In this document: piece by piece, positions 33,243-44,889 of the stretch | Position numbering within the stretch: the first letter of the stretch is position 1 | How the letters are laid out: each line of letters starts with the position of its first letter | Assembly: GCA_022315425.1 (NCBI GenBank) | Contig: JAIUPT010000030.1 | Location: 372,001-436,000 of the forward strand | Reading direction: 5' to 3' | DNA from: Pseudevernia furfuracea | Lineage: Eukaryota; Ascomycota; Lecanoromycetes; Lecanorales; Parmeliaceae | Length of the DNA: 64,000 bases | Notes under the pieces: generated by a model | What the model was told of the DNA's origin: nothing | Database searches by the model: none | The model's input: only the letters and a program-made list of their open reading frames with translations | Translations under genes and position numbers: made by a program

Positions 33243-33948
33243 ATGGACAAAACATTTGGCAAAATCCTTGGAGTTGCCCTTGTCAAACCTTTCCGATTGA
33301 TTGCCACTCAATCCATCATCAGGTTATTCGCCGCGTACACGGCATACCTCCTTGGTATCGTCTGCCTTATACTGTCAACGTTTCCTGAACTTTGGGAGGA
33401 CGTCTACCGTGAGAGTGCCGGAATAGGAGGTCTGCATAGGACTTTTCCCGGGCTCGGACACGCTCTGGGCGCACAGGGTAACGCCCGCTTAAGTGATACA
33501 ATCTACTGGCGACTGAAGCACAGGGTTAATGACATCGGAGTCCGAGAGTACCGAACCTCTTTGATATTTGTTGCCTCCGTGCTGATTCCGATCGGCCTAT
33601 TCTGGTATGGATGGAGCGCAGAAGCGGCAGTGCACTAGATCATGCCGAACATTGGATTCGCGATTTTTCGCCGCTGGGGTCATCGCGTGCTTGCAATGCA
33701 TGCAGACGTACGTTGTCGACAGTTACAATCGCTTTGCCGCCGGTGGTATTGCGGCCGCAGTGGTCCTGCGAACTTGGGCAGGGTTTGGCTTTCCGCTCTC
33801 TGCGCCACATATGTACGACACACTTGGCTACGGATGAGGGAACCGTGCCTTGGGATTTGTCGGCATCGTGACCGTAATTGCGGCACCTTTTATCTTCTGG
33901 AAATATGGGGAAAAGGTGAAGAGTCATCCGGGATTTGCGGCTGGATAA
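33243..33948 (+). pseudogene. C-terminal half of a dead MFS transporter
   Basis: Translation matches transmembrane helices 7-12 of fungal major facilitator drug/polyamine-type transporters. Landmarks are VALVKPFRLIATQSIIRL, LLGIVCLILSTFPELWE, FWYGWSAEAAVH, then in another frame FFAAGVIACLQCMQTYVVD, NRFAAGGIAAAVVLRT and GFGFPLSAPHMYDTLGYG. Three lesions are visible: TAG at 33636-33638 where the family has Trp (AVHW), a one-base gain in the T run near 33664, and TGA at 33835-33837 where the family has Trp (GYGWGN). The frame then continues to a TAA at 33948. The N-terminal six helices are absent; the sequence upstream is the unrelated end of SEA4. Both stops are Trp-codon G-to-A changes. Confidence 0.85.
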
Positions 33949-34120
33949 GAGCGGGTTAAGTCGACGTCGTGGATAATTACGAAGTGAGTGGAGAAGACCA
34001 ATGGAAAAGTATCAAATTTACTTCAACAACGTTCTCGATTCTCTTGTTCAATACCAATACAACCCACGTTCTTTCATCTTCTCCTCCTTGGATATCTCTC
34101 CCAAACGGACTTTGATTCTC

Positions 34121-34516
34121 TCAACCAGATGCTTCCCAAACCCTGGTCCGAAAGGCGAGGCAGGTATCCTTTGTCAACCATGGCACATCTCTCTCGCAGG
34201 CGTTTCTCGGCTCCAATATCACGTTTTCGTCGCACGTACCACCCATAATGACAGCTCGAGCCGATTCGGAGTAGTTTCCGGTCCCGATATTTTGCGTGTG
34301 GCTAGCCGGTGGAGTCTTGCCTTGAAGGATGGAAGGAATCTCCGAGGCTCCGGCTTTGGGAGACATGATGACTTGGGTTACTGGGGATATTCAGGGGGGA
34401 AGAGGTATATTGAGATGAAGTCATTTACCTTGATACTCAGGTAGGAGACTTGCTTTGACGGCCGTAGCAACGGTTGGCGACTTGCGGCAGAGGAAATCGG
34501 GGATAGCTTCAGACAT
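34121..34516 (-). CDS. Small two-exon protein of unknown function
   Basis: Exon 1 is 34516-34429 and exon 2 is 34380-34121, with a 48-nt intron (donor G|GTAAAT, acceptor CCCAG). The phase is preserved and the product has 115 residues. It begins SEAIPDFLCRKSPTVATAVK and continues LLPEYQVTQVIMSPKAG, QNIGTGNYSESARAVIMGG and ERDVPWL. The pattern resembles short ascomycete proteins of unknown function that I recall only vaguely; I cannot name the family. The composition and the clean intron argue for a real gene. The C-terminus after VPWL may be truncated, since the last 18 residues lack character. It lies next to the MFS relic, so it too could be a remnant. Confidence 0.45.
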
Positions 34517-35086
34517 GGTATATGCGGGACCGTGCAGGAAATTGCAGTATGGTGGCAGGAAAGGTTGACCGCAGAGCCAATGGATTCTCAGGTCAACAGA
34601 GTGATTTATGCACGATTCCCTTGGACCGAGCAAGTCCGACGGTGACAAATCCTTTCTTCTCGGTACTTGATCGCAAGCGAAAGTCCGCTTTTGTTGATCT
34701 ATCTACCCAAAGACATCACAGCCACTGGGCCAGCAATGCGCTCAATGCGCAATGCTGCTAACGTGTTGTTCAGCGAGCTTTATCTTCAATGTAGGCATAC
34801 TGTGAAATATGAATTGGCAGGCACTGATATTTTTATTGATCGTGGGTTACCACTGGCAGAGTGCAGACTCAGGTAGTGGGGACTAGAGTAGGGTAGGTAA
34901 AGTGAGATTTCAAGTGGCGCTAGAAACGGGCGGCTTAAGTATAAATAAACATGAAACTTGAACTAGTACAGGTGCGATCTAGCTCCGACATTTAAGTTTT
35001 GGAGATTCTTTGATTCTGTTCGCTGAGGGGAAAGCACATTGAAGCTTCGGCTGCATTATTATTTTTGGATTGGACGGTAAGTGGGT

Positions 35087-35108
35087 AATTAATTAATTAA
35101 TTAATTAA
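35087..35108 (+). repeat. (TTAA)n tetranucleotide repeat
   Basis: Five TTAA/AATT units in a row, with further interrupted AATTAATT words to about 35140. Confidence 0.95.
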
Positions 35109-35569
35109 GGTAATTCATCAATTAATTCATTAATTAGTTTAGAGCAGCTCCTCCATAATAGACGAGGCGAACGACTAAGGATACCTCTGCTGTCGCCAGA
35201 AAGCATCATCGTTTTTGCGACATGATACAATTATCATCATCGGAGAGAAGTGACGAATAGCTGAGATTTCAGACTCGAGACAAATCCCAAACACCACCAT
35301 CCTGGGACATTCTTCACTACGAAACGCCCTCTCCCCTATTGCTGTATTGTATGATGATATCCCATTACTAATAAGTGATTACTTGTTTGACATATCCGCG
35401 CCGTGACCAGGCTCGCCACTCCCTTCTTCAATTTTTTTAAATACTAAAGAAGCTCGGACTCGACCGTGGGAGACGGACGTCACTGCTCACTGCTCACGAC
35501 TCATATTCTCCGGGAAACCACCTTCTCAAGTAGGTAGGTAGGAGATTGCTTCTCTCATCCTATAAAACC

Positions 35570-35577
35570 GTTGCCCC
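35570..35577 (+). promoter_or_regulatory. TATA box candidate
   Basis: The word CTATAAAA stands in a CT-rich context (tctctcatcc just upstream), about 630 bp before the phosphatase start codon. This would imply a long leader, as is common for fungal signalling genes. Confidence 0.45.
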
Positions 35578-36201
35578 CGGCTTTCTTGGGCAATTCTCAT
35601 AGCATTATCGAAAAGTGATAGGCTGCATCTTGCCTGGGCGGCTAAAGGTACGAGGCGCAGTGATTGGTTAAAGGACGAAAGCGCTGACTTCCCCACCAAC
35701 AGATCTTCAATTCCTCATTGGCCAACCTGAAACCATACAGCGACAAGAACCTCACACCCTCACACTTCACCGAACCCTCTCCATCCCTCATAATCCACCA
35801 CTTGCTGCACTCATTGAGAATTGCTACATCAAGAAATCATCGCGATCCATACCAGGCGCTTAGGGATCATCAACACTCCGCCTCCCAACCAGATCCACCA
35901 GACTCCCAGCGTAGGAGGGTTAATAGCAGGGCAAGGGTTGCAGGCCAAAGGCAGACACAATTCGAGTCGCCAATCACACATCCAAGGAGAGAGGGGAAGC
36001 CAGCGCTTCGTTGATAGTCTAGGGTTAGTCTTTCATCTCATGCCTTAGGTCCTCTGATTGGCTTGCCTACACTGGACTATTCTTCATGCAAGCCAGACGA
36101 TTCTTGATCAGCGGCAAACCTCCAATTCCTAATAGTCACATCTTCATCCAGCTTTCCCAGGCTTGCTTGCGAATTCACTCGTCTGGCATGGCCCCGTCAC
36201 A

Positions 36202-39084
36202 ATGATGGCTTCTGTGATCTGTACTGACCTTGTGTCTATAGTCGACGGCCTTCATACTTCGCTTCCCGAGTTTCAAACGAGCTGTAATAGTAATGTGTTT
36301 CCCTCGAAGGGAGCACTTGGTCTCGAGGTAGCATATGGGTCTCGCCAACACTATCCGTCGCCAAAGAGGTGCTCGCCGACAAATTCACCAGGCTCAAGTA
36401 TGCCGGTGTCAACAAGTTCGCAGTCGCTACTGGCATCCTTACCTTCGTTTATGTCTGTGTTTGGAAACGGCCCTGACAGGTTAGAGGCGTATGAAGGTGA
36501 CGCCGCGGCAACCACTTCACAGGGCAGGACTTCAAAAAGGCCCATAAATATCGCCCAACCTGCTCCTCCAACATTTCGTCGAGACTCCACCTCGACCTTT
36601 GAATCCACGGAGCCCTCTCCTACAACCACAATATCGACAGTGGAGTCTTCTCTCACCGAGCCTTCGCCTCGTTCGCCTCCGGAGACTCCAGACTCTTCTT
36701 CATCACTAACATCATTCAAGAACCTGAGAACGAACTCAGTGCCGAACAGTCAAGCAGAAATGGAGCGCAAAGACCCCTTTTCAAACTCATTTCCAATTTT
36801 ACCAGGAGTGGAGCGCGCAGATTCACCGAACAAGAAAATGCGCAACATGAAGAACCTGTCTGTGAATACTTCTGCGTCAAATCGCACAGGCCTCCAGCTT
36901 CCAAAATTAGGACTCTCGAACCCGCCACAAACATCCACTAATGCATTCTCTGCTCCACCTACACCAGCATTCATCGTTCCGCCCAAAATGCCTAGAAAAA
37001 AGCCCAGCACTCTCCCGCTCATGATCACCACTCCCGATTCCAGCACTTCCGGCCAAGATCGACCCAGTGCAGCTCCTCAAACCCCATCAGATCCACAGGT
37101 TCGCACTTTGCGATTGCTACAAACATCTTCAAATGGTGCACTGTTCTCTCCAACCGTCGCCCCTGAGGGCGGCATGCGATTACCACCGTTCGCCACTCCG
37201 ACGATGTCTGGCCGTCCCTCCACTATTGGTGGCCGGATAGGCAAAGCACGACCGCCGCTCAGTGTTTCGCCTCTATCTTCTTTCGATAATTCAACATCTT
37301 CTCCGATCACAAGGCAGACACTCGACCATGTGCAAGAAGAGACAGACTATGAGCCTCCACTCTCTCAAGAAGTCAAGTCGCCCGCGTATCCACAAGGGCC
37401 CGTGTGCATTTATGATCCGCACGTGTACCTTTATCTCGAACCCAGCCACGTCGAGGCGCGAGAATTCGACGTCATTCTGAACGTTGCGCGAGAGGTATTG
37501 AACCCGTTCTTGGCAACGGTAGAAAAGGACGCACAACCTCGAAAAGAAGAAGCAGAGACACAAGAAGCTTCGAATGCAGACAACGCCTACCTCGCTGGTC
37601 GAGATAGCGTTTCAGAACCGCAGACTGCGGTTTCGGAGAAATCCTTCGCCTCTGCACTGGAGGCGCAAATGGAAGATGCTTCAATGACGGCGCCAGGCAC
37701 ACCAAAGGCATCCAGGCCGGAGCCTGAATATATCCACGTTCCCTGGGACCACAACACCAATGTAGTGGATGATTTGCTGAGGTTATGTGAGCTCATCGAC
37801 AATCGAGTACGGCAAAATAAGAGAGTGTTAGTGCATTGCCAGTGCGGTGTGAGCCGATCAGCAAGTCTTGTTGTTGCATACGGACTATACAAGAATCCGC
37901 AGCTCACTGTGCAAGAGGCCTACGATACGGTCAAATTCCGAAGTAGATGGATCGGGCCAAACATGAACCTGATATATCAATTATCGGAGTTCAAGTCCAA
38001 ATTGGTCAAGATGCATCCCATGGGAACAGCAGCTTGGCATTCATGGCGAGTTTTGGGGTCTGGGCGCTCAAACCCAAACGCCATCGTGAACTCTGATTCT
38101 GACTCTGGTCTACCGTCTTCTGGACTTCGAAGTCCGCCGCAAAAGTCATTGAGCGCACCATCTCAGATAGGACGTGATACACGGTCGAGCTCATTCAGCC
38201 CACCAAGCTCAGCTCAGCTGATGCCAACCTCTTCGGGCGACGTCACACCAGGTCCGTCATCAGCGCCGCCAGATATGCAATGGTCTCCAGGCCAGAGGTC
38301 GCCTGCGCCCGAAAGTGATGCCGCTTCTTATGCCGAACCTGCCCCGCCAAAAATCTCGGATCCAGATACTGAAATGGTACTTTCGCCTTCGACAATGGAG
38401 CGCGAAGGCATCGAAGAAAAAGAGGCACCAGCGCCTGTGGGAGGAGTGGCCAATGACCTGCAGGAAGTTGCCAAAGACCTAGCAAACAACGAACATAATC
38501 CCACTGGCATGTCCCTCCCAAAAATTGGCTTTGGTCCTGAGATTACAATGTCACTACCCTCGTTTGACAAGGAATCTTTTGGTGGGAAAGAGGCAGTATG
38601 TGCTCCTATGTCTCCGCCAAAGTCCATGACACTGGTTACCGAAGATTTACGCTTCCAACCAGTCGCTGGCCCTACAATCAAAGAGACGGAAATGACGCTC
38701 TCACCTACCCTACCGACAACCACCTTATCAAAACACTCCCCCACCCTCCCAGCAGGCTTCAGCAGCCTCTTGAGCAGACGCCAAGGCCCTCTCGGACAGC
38801 GCAAATTACCTCTCCGGCAGGGCCAATCTCCACCTCGATTGACCACAGCCCAGCCGTCACCGCGATCAATCGATCCTGACGTCCCACAGACTCCGTCACT
38901 CCTCTCTCCCCGAGCCGCAGAGTTCACAGCCAGTCCCTTCCACCGCACTTCCGCTGGCGATCTAGCGGGCTCATCTGTCTTCGAGCAAGGTCTCATAAGC
39001 CCCGGGGCTAAGGAGGAGGATCCGAGAAGTCCACATCAGATAGGCGAGGCACCGATTACGAGGAGTATCTTCGACATGATATGA
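36202..39084 (+). CDS. Dual-specificity (MAP kinase-type) protein phosphatase
   Basis: A single open frame from the ATG at 36202 gives 960 residues; the frame is open slightly further upstream without an ATG, and a start near 36400 is also possible. The N-terminal 390 residues are disordered and SP/TP-rich (PSPRSPPETPDSSSS). The phosphatase domain runs from about 405 to 615: VCIYDPHVYLYLEPS, FDVILNVAREVLNPF, VPWDHNTNVVDDLL with the general-acid Asp, and the P-loop HCQCGVSRSAS with the catalytic Cys and Arg, then FRSRWIGPNMNLIYQL. Between FDVILNVA and the acid loop lies a disordered insert of about 80 residues. The C-terminal 350 residues are again Ser/Pro-rich. Fungal relatives (Msg5, Cpp1, Pmp1 type) dephosphorylate MAP kinases of the cell-integrity and mating pathways; which kinase is the target here is not visible. 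Confidence 0.88.
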   Translation: MMASVICTDLVSIVDGLHTSLPEFQTSCNSNVFPSKGALGLEVAYGSRQHYPSPKRCSPTNSPGSSMPVSTSSQSLLASLPSFMSVFGNGPDRLEAYEGDAAATTSQGRTSKRPINIAQPAPPTFRRDSTSTFESTEPSPTTTISTVESSLTEPSPRSPPETPDSSSSLTSFKNLRTNSVPNSQAEMERKDPFSNSFPILPGVERADSPNKKMRNMKNLSVNTSASNRTGLQLPKLGLSNPPQTSTNAFSAPPTPAFIVPPKMPRKKPSTLPLMITTPDSSTSGQDRPSAAPQTPSDPQVRTLRLLQTSSNGALFSPTVAPEGGMRLPPFATPTMSGRPSTIGGRIGKARPPLSVSPLSSFDNSTSSPITRQTLDHVQEETDYEPPLSQEVKSPAYPQGPVCIYDPHVYLYLEPSHVEAREFDVILNVAREVLNPFLATVEKDAQPRKEEAETQEASNADNAYLAGRDSVSEPQTAVSEKSFASALEAQMEDASMTAPGTPKASRPEPEYIHVPWDHNTNVVDDLLRLCELIDNRVRQNKRVLVHCQCGVSRSASLVVAYGLYKNPQLTVQEAYDTVKFRSRWIGPNMNLIYQLSEFKSKLVKMHPMGTAAWHSWRVLGSGRSNPNAIVNSDSDSGLPSSGLRSPPQKSLSAPSQIGRDTRSSSFSPPSSAQLMPTSSGDVTPGPSSAPPDMQWSPGQRSPAPESDAASYAEPAPPKISDPDTEMVLSPSTMEREGIEEKEAPAPVGGVANDLQEVAKDLANNEHNPTGMSLPKIGFGPEITMSLPSFDKESFGGKEAVCAPMSPPKSMTLVTEDLRFQPVAGPTIKETEMTLSPTLPTTTLSKHSPTLPAGFSSLLSRRQGPLGQRKLPLRQGQSPPRLTTAQPSPRSIDPDVPQTPSLLSPRAAEFTASPFHRTSAGDLAGSSVFEQGLISPGAKEEDPRSPHQIGEAPITRSIFDMI

Positions 39085-40133
39085 AGATCGCCCAGGTTGC
39101 ATCAACAATTTCCACCACCATCATAGGCGGCTGGGAATACGCTACACATATGACCACGAAAGATCATGAAACGTGATGAGCTACGACTGAGACACCCATC
39201 ATTACGAAGCTAGCTAATGACAGCACGAAGAAACATCGCTGCAACTTCTCATGATCCTTTCCTGATCTACGAGGGAGTCGCTGCGCTCAACGTCGCAGCT
39301 GTTCGGGGCAATTCCCAATGCATGCTGCGCATCAAAGCATCCCCGTCTTCGGCATCCTTTCGAAGCATCATCTACTAGCCGGTACTAGTAATCAGCCCTT
39401 CGATTTTCCCAATTCCGAGGAAAGAATCATAGGCAAAATGTGGCATAGGAGCGGCCAATGACATACGATCATCCCATAGCTGTCGGGTGGGCATCTATCT
39501 CGGAGCGATGAGAGGGCGGGTGTCATGCCTGGGGATGGACATGGAATGAGGATATTCTTGCAAACACAAGCAGAATGTGTCTGCAGGATTCAAACATGAA
39601 GCGCGATAGAAATAAGGCATAGGCAGGACATCACTCATAATGACCCTCGAACGCATATAGCGCTCTACGTACCTTCTACACTTACATCATAATCCAATGC
39701 ACGGTTGTCTTTGACAGAATTAAAACAGGGTACAGCAAGCTCATATACATACACATCATGGTGACTGACGGATAATCAAACCATTCATTGCCTTTTGTTA
39801 TATTTTCTACATGAGGAAATCACCTTTGTAAATCTCCTGTCCCGTGGGTATCGATGTGAACGTCTAGTTTCATGCCAATGCCAAAAAGCCAAAAAGAAAG
39901 ACCCATGCATGATATCGCAAAAACACCCCCCCCCCCCAACACCCCCAAATTCGCTTGTCGCTTTCAGAGATAAATGCAAAAGACATTCTGCAGCATATGC
40001 AAAGCAGAAGACGTTCGTATCAAACGGGGCCTCATAGGGTCGTCTGCAGTTCGAAAATTCGCCCCCTATCCCATCGTCCATCTATTTGTCTATCGCCTAT
40101 GCCAACCGCAATATCCTCCTTCTCTCCCAAACA
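39085..40133 (+). other. Convergent intergenic region
   Basis: About 1.05 kb between the 3' ends of the phosphatase and PAS kinase genes. It includes a homopolymeric C run near 39927-39940. No gene is supported; small open frames near 39800-40100 are not convincing. Confidence 0.6.
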
Positions 40134-43100
40134 TCACAGATCACCACCCTCCCTGCACCACCCGGCGTGCCTGACTTGGCTGATGGTCAACCTCCTATCG
40201 ACGTCCCTATCCAGCATCTGCTTTATCAGTTCGATATTCGCGGCCGACATGATCCACGGTATGCGTAGTTCGTGGTCCAGTATTTCGTCGATGCTGTAGA
40301 AGGGGTTTTCCTTGTAGACGAGCGTGTAGAGGAGGATGCCGAGGGCCCAAATGTCTTGTTCTTTGCCGCGGTAGGATTTGCCTTGGAGGACTTCGGGCGC
40401 TGCGTAATCTAGAGCCAGAGGTTAGCCCATGTGGGATGGAAAGGGGGTGGGGGGGGGAGAGAGAGAGAGAACGTACCAATTGTCCCAACGAAGACGTCAA
40501 AGGGACCGTTCTTGATGTATGCCGCGCTACCGAAGTCGATGAGCTTGACTTTGCCTTCGCCATCCAGGATGATATTCTCGTCTTTAATATCGCGATGTAC
40601 AACCAGAGCTTTGGTGTGTAAATGATGCAATGCATCCACCACCTGCAAGAAGATATTTCGACATTCGGCCTCATCCATTGTTGATCGCATCTCAATGTAA
40701 TCAAAGAGATCCATGCCTGGCAAGCCGTGTGGTACCATTTCGATGTAGTAATTAACATCGTCCTCGAAGAAGTCCGTCATTTCGACAATGTTAGTGTGTC
40801 GTAACTCGTCTCTTCGCAGGTAGTCGAGGACGTGGATTTCCAGCGGAACTGTTCCAAGGCGGCGGTCTCGGGTCCACGTATCTACGAGAATGCGGCGCTT
40901 GGTCACGTATTTGAGGACGACTTTCTTGCCATTGGCTTTGGCGTAGCGGGCCAGTTTGACCTGGCCATACGCGCCTTGGCCCATGTCTTCGAGTACGACA
41001 AAATCCGAGATCTTCTTCTTCTTCTTGGGTAGATCCTTTGCCTTAGGAGTGGAGACGCGAGATGCTGGCTCTGACCCGACGTGCTTGGATGGACTCTCGG
41101 AGATAGGCTGGGATGCCGCTTCTTTGATTTGCTGTGTGAGGGACGTTGTCGGTGAAGTTTCTGGCTTGATTTCTTCTCGGTCAATCGCCTCTGGAGTAAT
41201 CGACCGGCTGTTTTGACCAGGAGAGGGTTGGTGCGGCGTAATAGGTCGCGATATATTTGGTGTAGCTGAGCCACCAGGAAGAAGTGCGGAGTGAAGCTGC
41301 CGCGAATAGGTAATCCACAGAGCGTATACGATCTCCGAAGTATCAAGCTCCTCGCTCGCCGAATCGCTGTCCTCGCTCATTTCCTCGATCACAGCGTCAT
41401 TAGCCGTGGATCTTTCGCTTCGTACAACACGCATTTGCACGTCAACGTTGATCTCTGACCCATCTCGATGACGAGCTATCAACCCTTGTGGCCGTAGAAA
41501 TATGGCGGCAGCATCTTCGTTGCCTTCGCGTAGGGCCAACAGGGTTCGCGCTCTCCGGAAGCTATGCTCTGGTACGACAATACCATCAACCAAATTCACA
41601 TTGTCCTCCTCGGTCAACAAATCAAGGATTTTCTCAAACTGAGGTATCAGCTCGCTGATCTTTTGACCGCTGAGCTCGGCTTCGCCGAATAGGGCCGCTG
41701 AAAAGACTGAGTTGGAGCTCATGACCTTTAGGCTCGAAGCAGAAAGAACCACGATACCGGCGATGTGTGGGAAGCTCGAGACCCGCAACGTTTCGTGGTC
41801 AGGCTCCATAGTGATCGAGACAGGGATGTTCATGCTGTCATCGCTTTTTGCCGCAAAGTACTGAACCGCGGTAGTACTCGCAAAGCCAGTTCTACTCATA
41901 ATCGAGGAGCCGCTTCTTTTGGGCATCTGCGGGATCAGACGTTGTAGTTCTGCTCCAACAGCAACGTCTAATTTTCCCCAAATCACGTTTGTAGCTCCTT
42001 TAGATCCTATCACACGCAAATCCGCATCAAGCGTTAGGGTGGCGATATCTTCTGCAATTTCCTCCAGCACCCATATTAACCCCCCCCGCTTCTCTTTGAC
42101 CCATAGGCTTGCAGCTCCGGTGGCTCCATTGCGCTTTCTTATCGGCACAATATCCCCACACAATAGAACTCCCCGGGACTTGTTAGCAGGATGATACGGT
42201 GCACCCCTCGACGTCTTCGTCTTCCATTCGTCAGTCTTAGCCCTTTGCTGCCGCCATGGAGGCTTGCTGAGAAGCTGTGCAGTTACGCCCCCACCCATCT
42301 TCATAGATGTTGTTGGCTTTGGACTGGTCCTTGCGCTTCTGCTACCTGCTTGACGCGCTTTGGCCATCGCCTCTGAGCCTGGAGACCTGAGTTTCTCCTC
42401 CAACCATGCTCTTCGATCTTCCCTCACGACCTCGAGCATGCTCAATTTTTTGAACTCAATTTTTGTGACTCCAAAGACTAGACACGCAAGATCATTTGCG
42501 AGGAGTATCGTCCATGGGGAAGAAGTCTCTGTAGTAAATACGGCCTGCGCGGCGGGTACCGATCGGTTGTTGTACCCGTGCACTAGGGAAGGGGTGTTCA
42601 TGCCAGTGTTAAGTGCGTTGGGAAAGCCTGCCAACGGCATTGGAGATAGAAGATTTTCATGAGCACTATCGCTCGCCTTATACGGCTTTGCAAGCGCCTC
42701 AACAAGCATCGACTGTAGGTTCAAGAGCGACAAGTCTGTATATGTACGCTTCATGCCGGTTGTTGGAATGTGAGATGTTTCTAAAGTGGGTGAAGCACTA
42801 GATGGTGATTCAGGCTCCACGGGATCAGGGGCTGAGGCTTCACTGGCTAGTGAAGGCTCTGGTTGGCTTGATCCAGGTCTTGAGAGTTCATTATCCCCCA
42901 TTTGCTGTGAGCTTTGATCTACCGATAAAGGTTTTCTGGGTGCTTCTGGGCTCGTCGACAGCGAGAGAAACGCGTTGTCGAACACGTCTGTTTCAATATT
43001 TGCTGGTCCGGTCATTGGGCCCTGGAGTTGCCGAGCATTCTGGTTGTTTTGTGAGTCATGTCCGAGGATATTTGCCCGTACCAAGAGATCCACCATGCTC

Positions 43101-43841
43101 TGAATTTCTACATCACCACTAACTTTGGCCTGCGCGGTCATAACACCTGGGTGATTCACTCCAAAGCCCAGTCGGTCACGCATGAATTCAATGGCTCTTT
43201 TCAACACACTTTGACGTTTATGGAGCGCACCTTCGGACTGATGTGCGAAGGAGAATGAATGTAGAGATTCGGAAGGAAATCGAGATAGGTCTTCGCCGAA
43301 GTTCAGCGTGGGTGAAGAAGGTCCACCGCCTGTGAATCTTCGAGAGGTTGACGACTCTAGTGTCATGGAGGACGACCTTGGAGGGAGAGTAAAAGAAGTG
43401 GATGGTGACGAAGGGTGCGATGGTGCTCGAGAACCAGGCTGCTGGCGTATTCGCCGCAGTCCAGACATTCCAAGTCCATGATCGTGTTCGATGGGAGATT
43501 TGACCGTTGGGTCACCCATGGCAGGCCCAGCATCAAAGGAGACCCGTAGTCTCCCATCTTGGTTTAGTCTTCTTGGGCCTGAGAGCAGGTCCCCAGTACT
43601 TCTGTTCTTTGGAAGCCTCAGTATATCCAGTGCTTCTTCGGTTTTTTCCTCATGTGAGACGACGTGTCGTATGCCCGAGTCTGCTAGAAAAGACAACGCA
43701 TTAGTCAATGAACCGGACAAAGGTCGTAAGCTCTTTAAGCAAACAGAGAAGGCAGCTGGATCTGCCAAGCCGTTGCTCTTTCTCATCTAGCAACTGTAAG
43801 CTGAGAGACGTACCATCAACGTCCAAGTCCAGCTCGGTCAT
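40134..43841 (-). CDS. PSK1: PAS-domain serine/threonine kinase (PAS kinase)
   Basis: Exons: 43841-43814 (28 nt, MTELDLDVD plus one base), 43683-40477, 40408-40134. Introns are 130 and 68 nt, all in phase, giving 1,169 residues. PAS-like regions lie at about 395-450 (ILLANDLACLVFGVTK) and about 650-765 (VVLSASSLKVMSSNSVFSAA, FLRPQGLIARHRDGSEINV). The kinase domain occupies about 900-1165 with GQGAYGQVKLA, VVLKYV, HRDIKDENI, DFGSAAY and, after the last intron, YAAPEVLQGKSYRGKEQDIW. All catalytic residues are present. PAS kinases link nutrient state to sugar partitioning and translation in yeast (Psk1/Psk2); that role is by homology. The N-terminus is disordered. The last intron holds a CT/C-rich tract next to its donor and interrupts the activation segment just before APE. 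Confidence 0.93.
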
Positions 43842-44889
43842 GCTTCGAAGATGAATGTGCGTCCCCTCTGGCTCAGATGGTGAGCGAGCGCTGCTTGCAT
43901 ACAGCGTCCGCTACCTTGGCCAGAGAGATGCAAAATTTTAAGGTTGCATGAGTCTCAGCCGGGGAGGCGCGTGTATGCAGGAAAAGACAGCTCTTTAAGT
44001 AGGGTCGCGTCAACGGAGAGCGGGGCTTGTGAGGCGTGGAGCATTCACCAGCTGGGCATATAATAAGCAAACCAGATGTCTATTTACTGCGCAAAGATTC
44101 TATATGTTTGAGAATAGGGCGAAACGAATGTAAATCGCGAAAAAATGGAGAACGATGATTGTTGGGCAGAGGATCTCCGATACGTCAGCGGTCCCACGGC
44201 TCGGCGTAGGTCTAAGGTATTCGTACAGCACGATTCAAAGGCATTTTCTCGTACCCCAGTTCTGCACTACTTCTACGGCCTTTGTCTTTTTATTGGTTAC
44301 AGTGAAACAAGGTTATTTGGATAGCATCAAATTTGGTAGCAATTGGGTCGATTGCCACGAGAATAGTAAAATTCACCTCCTATCTAATTGCCAGCCTTGC
44401 AGCTTTCTAGCTAGCTCCCTTGACTTCGGAGGAGGTTGAAAGAGAAGGAAGTGCAGGCTAGTCCAGCAGTGAGGGAGACAGGCCTGGCTGTATCAAAGCA
44501 AGGCTATCAAAGAGGTCGAATAGAGGCTGCTAGTAGAGCTTGGGTTTGTGGAAGGAGTGGAGGAGCATAGATGAAATTGGTATCATCGCATCGAAGAGAC
44601 ATAGAGTCGGAAAGAATGATGTTGAGCAGGCGAACTCATCAGTCGTGAAAACACGCTGTGAAAGCCATGATGATTCGTGAAGGTAGTAAAGGATCATGAG
44701 GTCGTAATAGTGTGTCGTGAAAGGACGTGTCCATGGCAGAGAATGAAGCGAGTCAACTTTTGGTAGGGGATGGATTGATGTGTAAGTGGGAAAGAATTGT
44801 CGAGTCGGAGAAGTGGCGTGTGGGTCGGAGCGTGGTGGATGTGATCTGGCTGAATTCGTTCACTGGAGTTGACCACTCCAGTATTGGAT
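43842..44889 (-). other. Intergenic region, PAS kinase promoter side
   Basis: About 1.05 kb upstream of PAS kinase and downstream of the KH gene. No coding sequence is supported. Only the word gagataggcg-type context and scattered short direct words are seen, none convincing as an element. Confidence 0.5.

Larger units (their letters stand above)
34517..36201 (+). other. Intergenic region and long 5' leader of the phosphatase gene
   Basis: About 1.7 kb. It holds a (TTAA)n tract, a taggtaggtagg word at about 35531-35542, a TATA box at about 35570, and several small open frames between 35700 and 36050 that could act as upstream ORFs or leader introns of the phosphatase gene. No separate gene is supported. 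Confidence 0.5.

Noticed and set aside
38328..38996. A 222-codon minus-strand frame antisense to the phosphatase gene
   Set aside because: The plus strand is the continuous phosphatase frame; the antisense translation is featureless.
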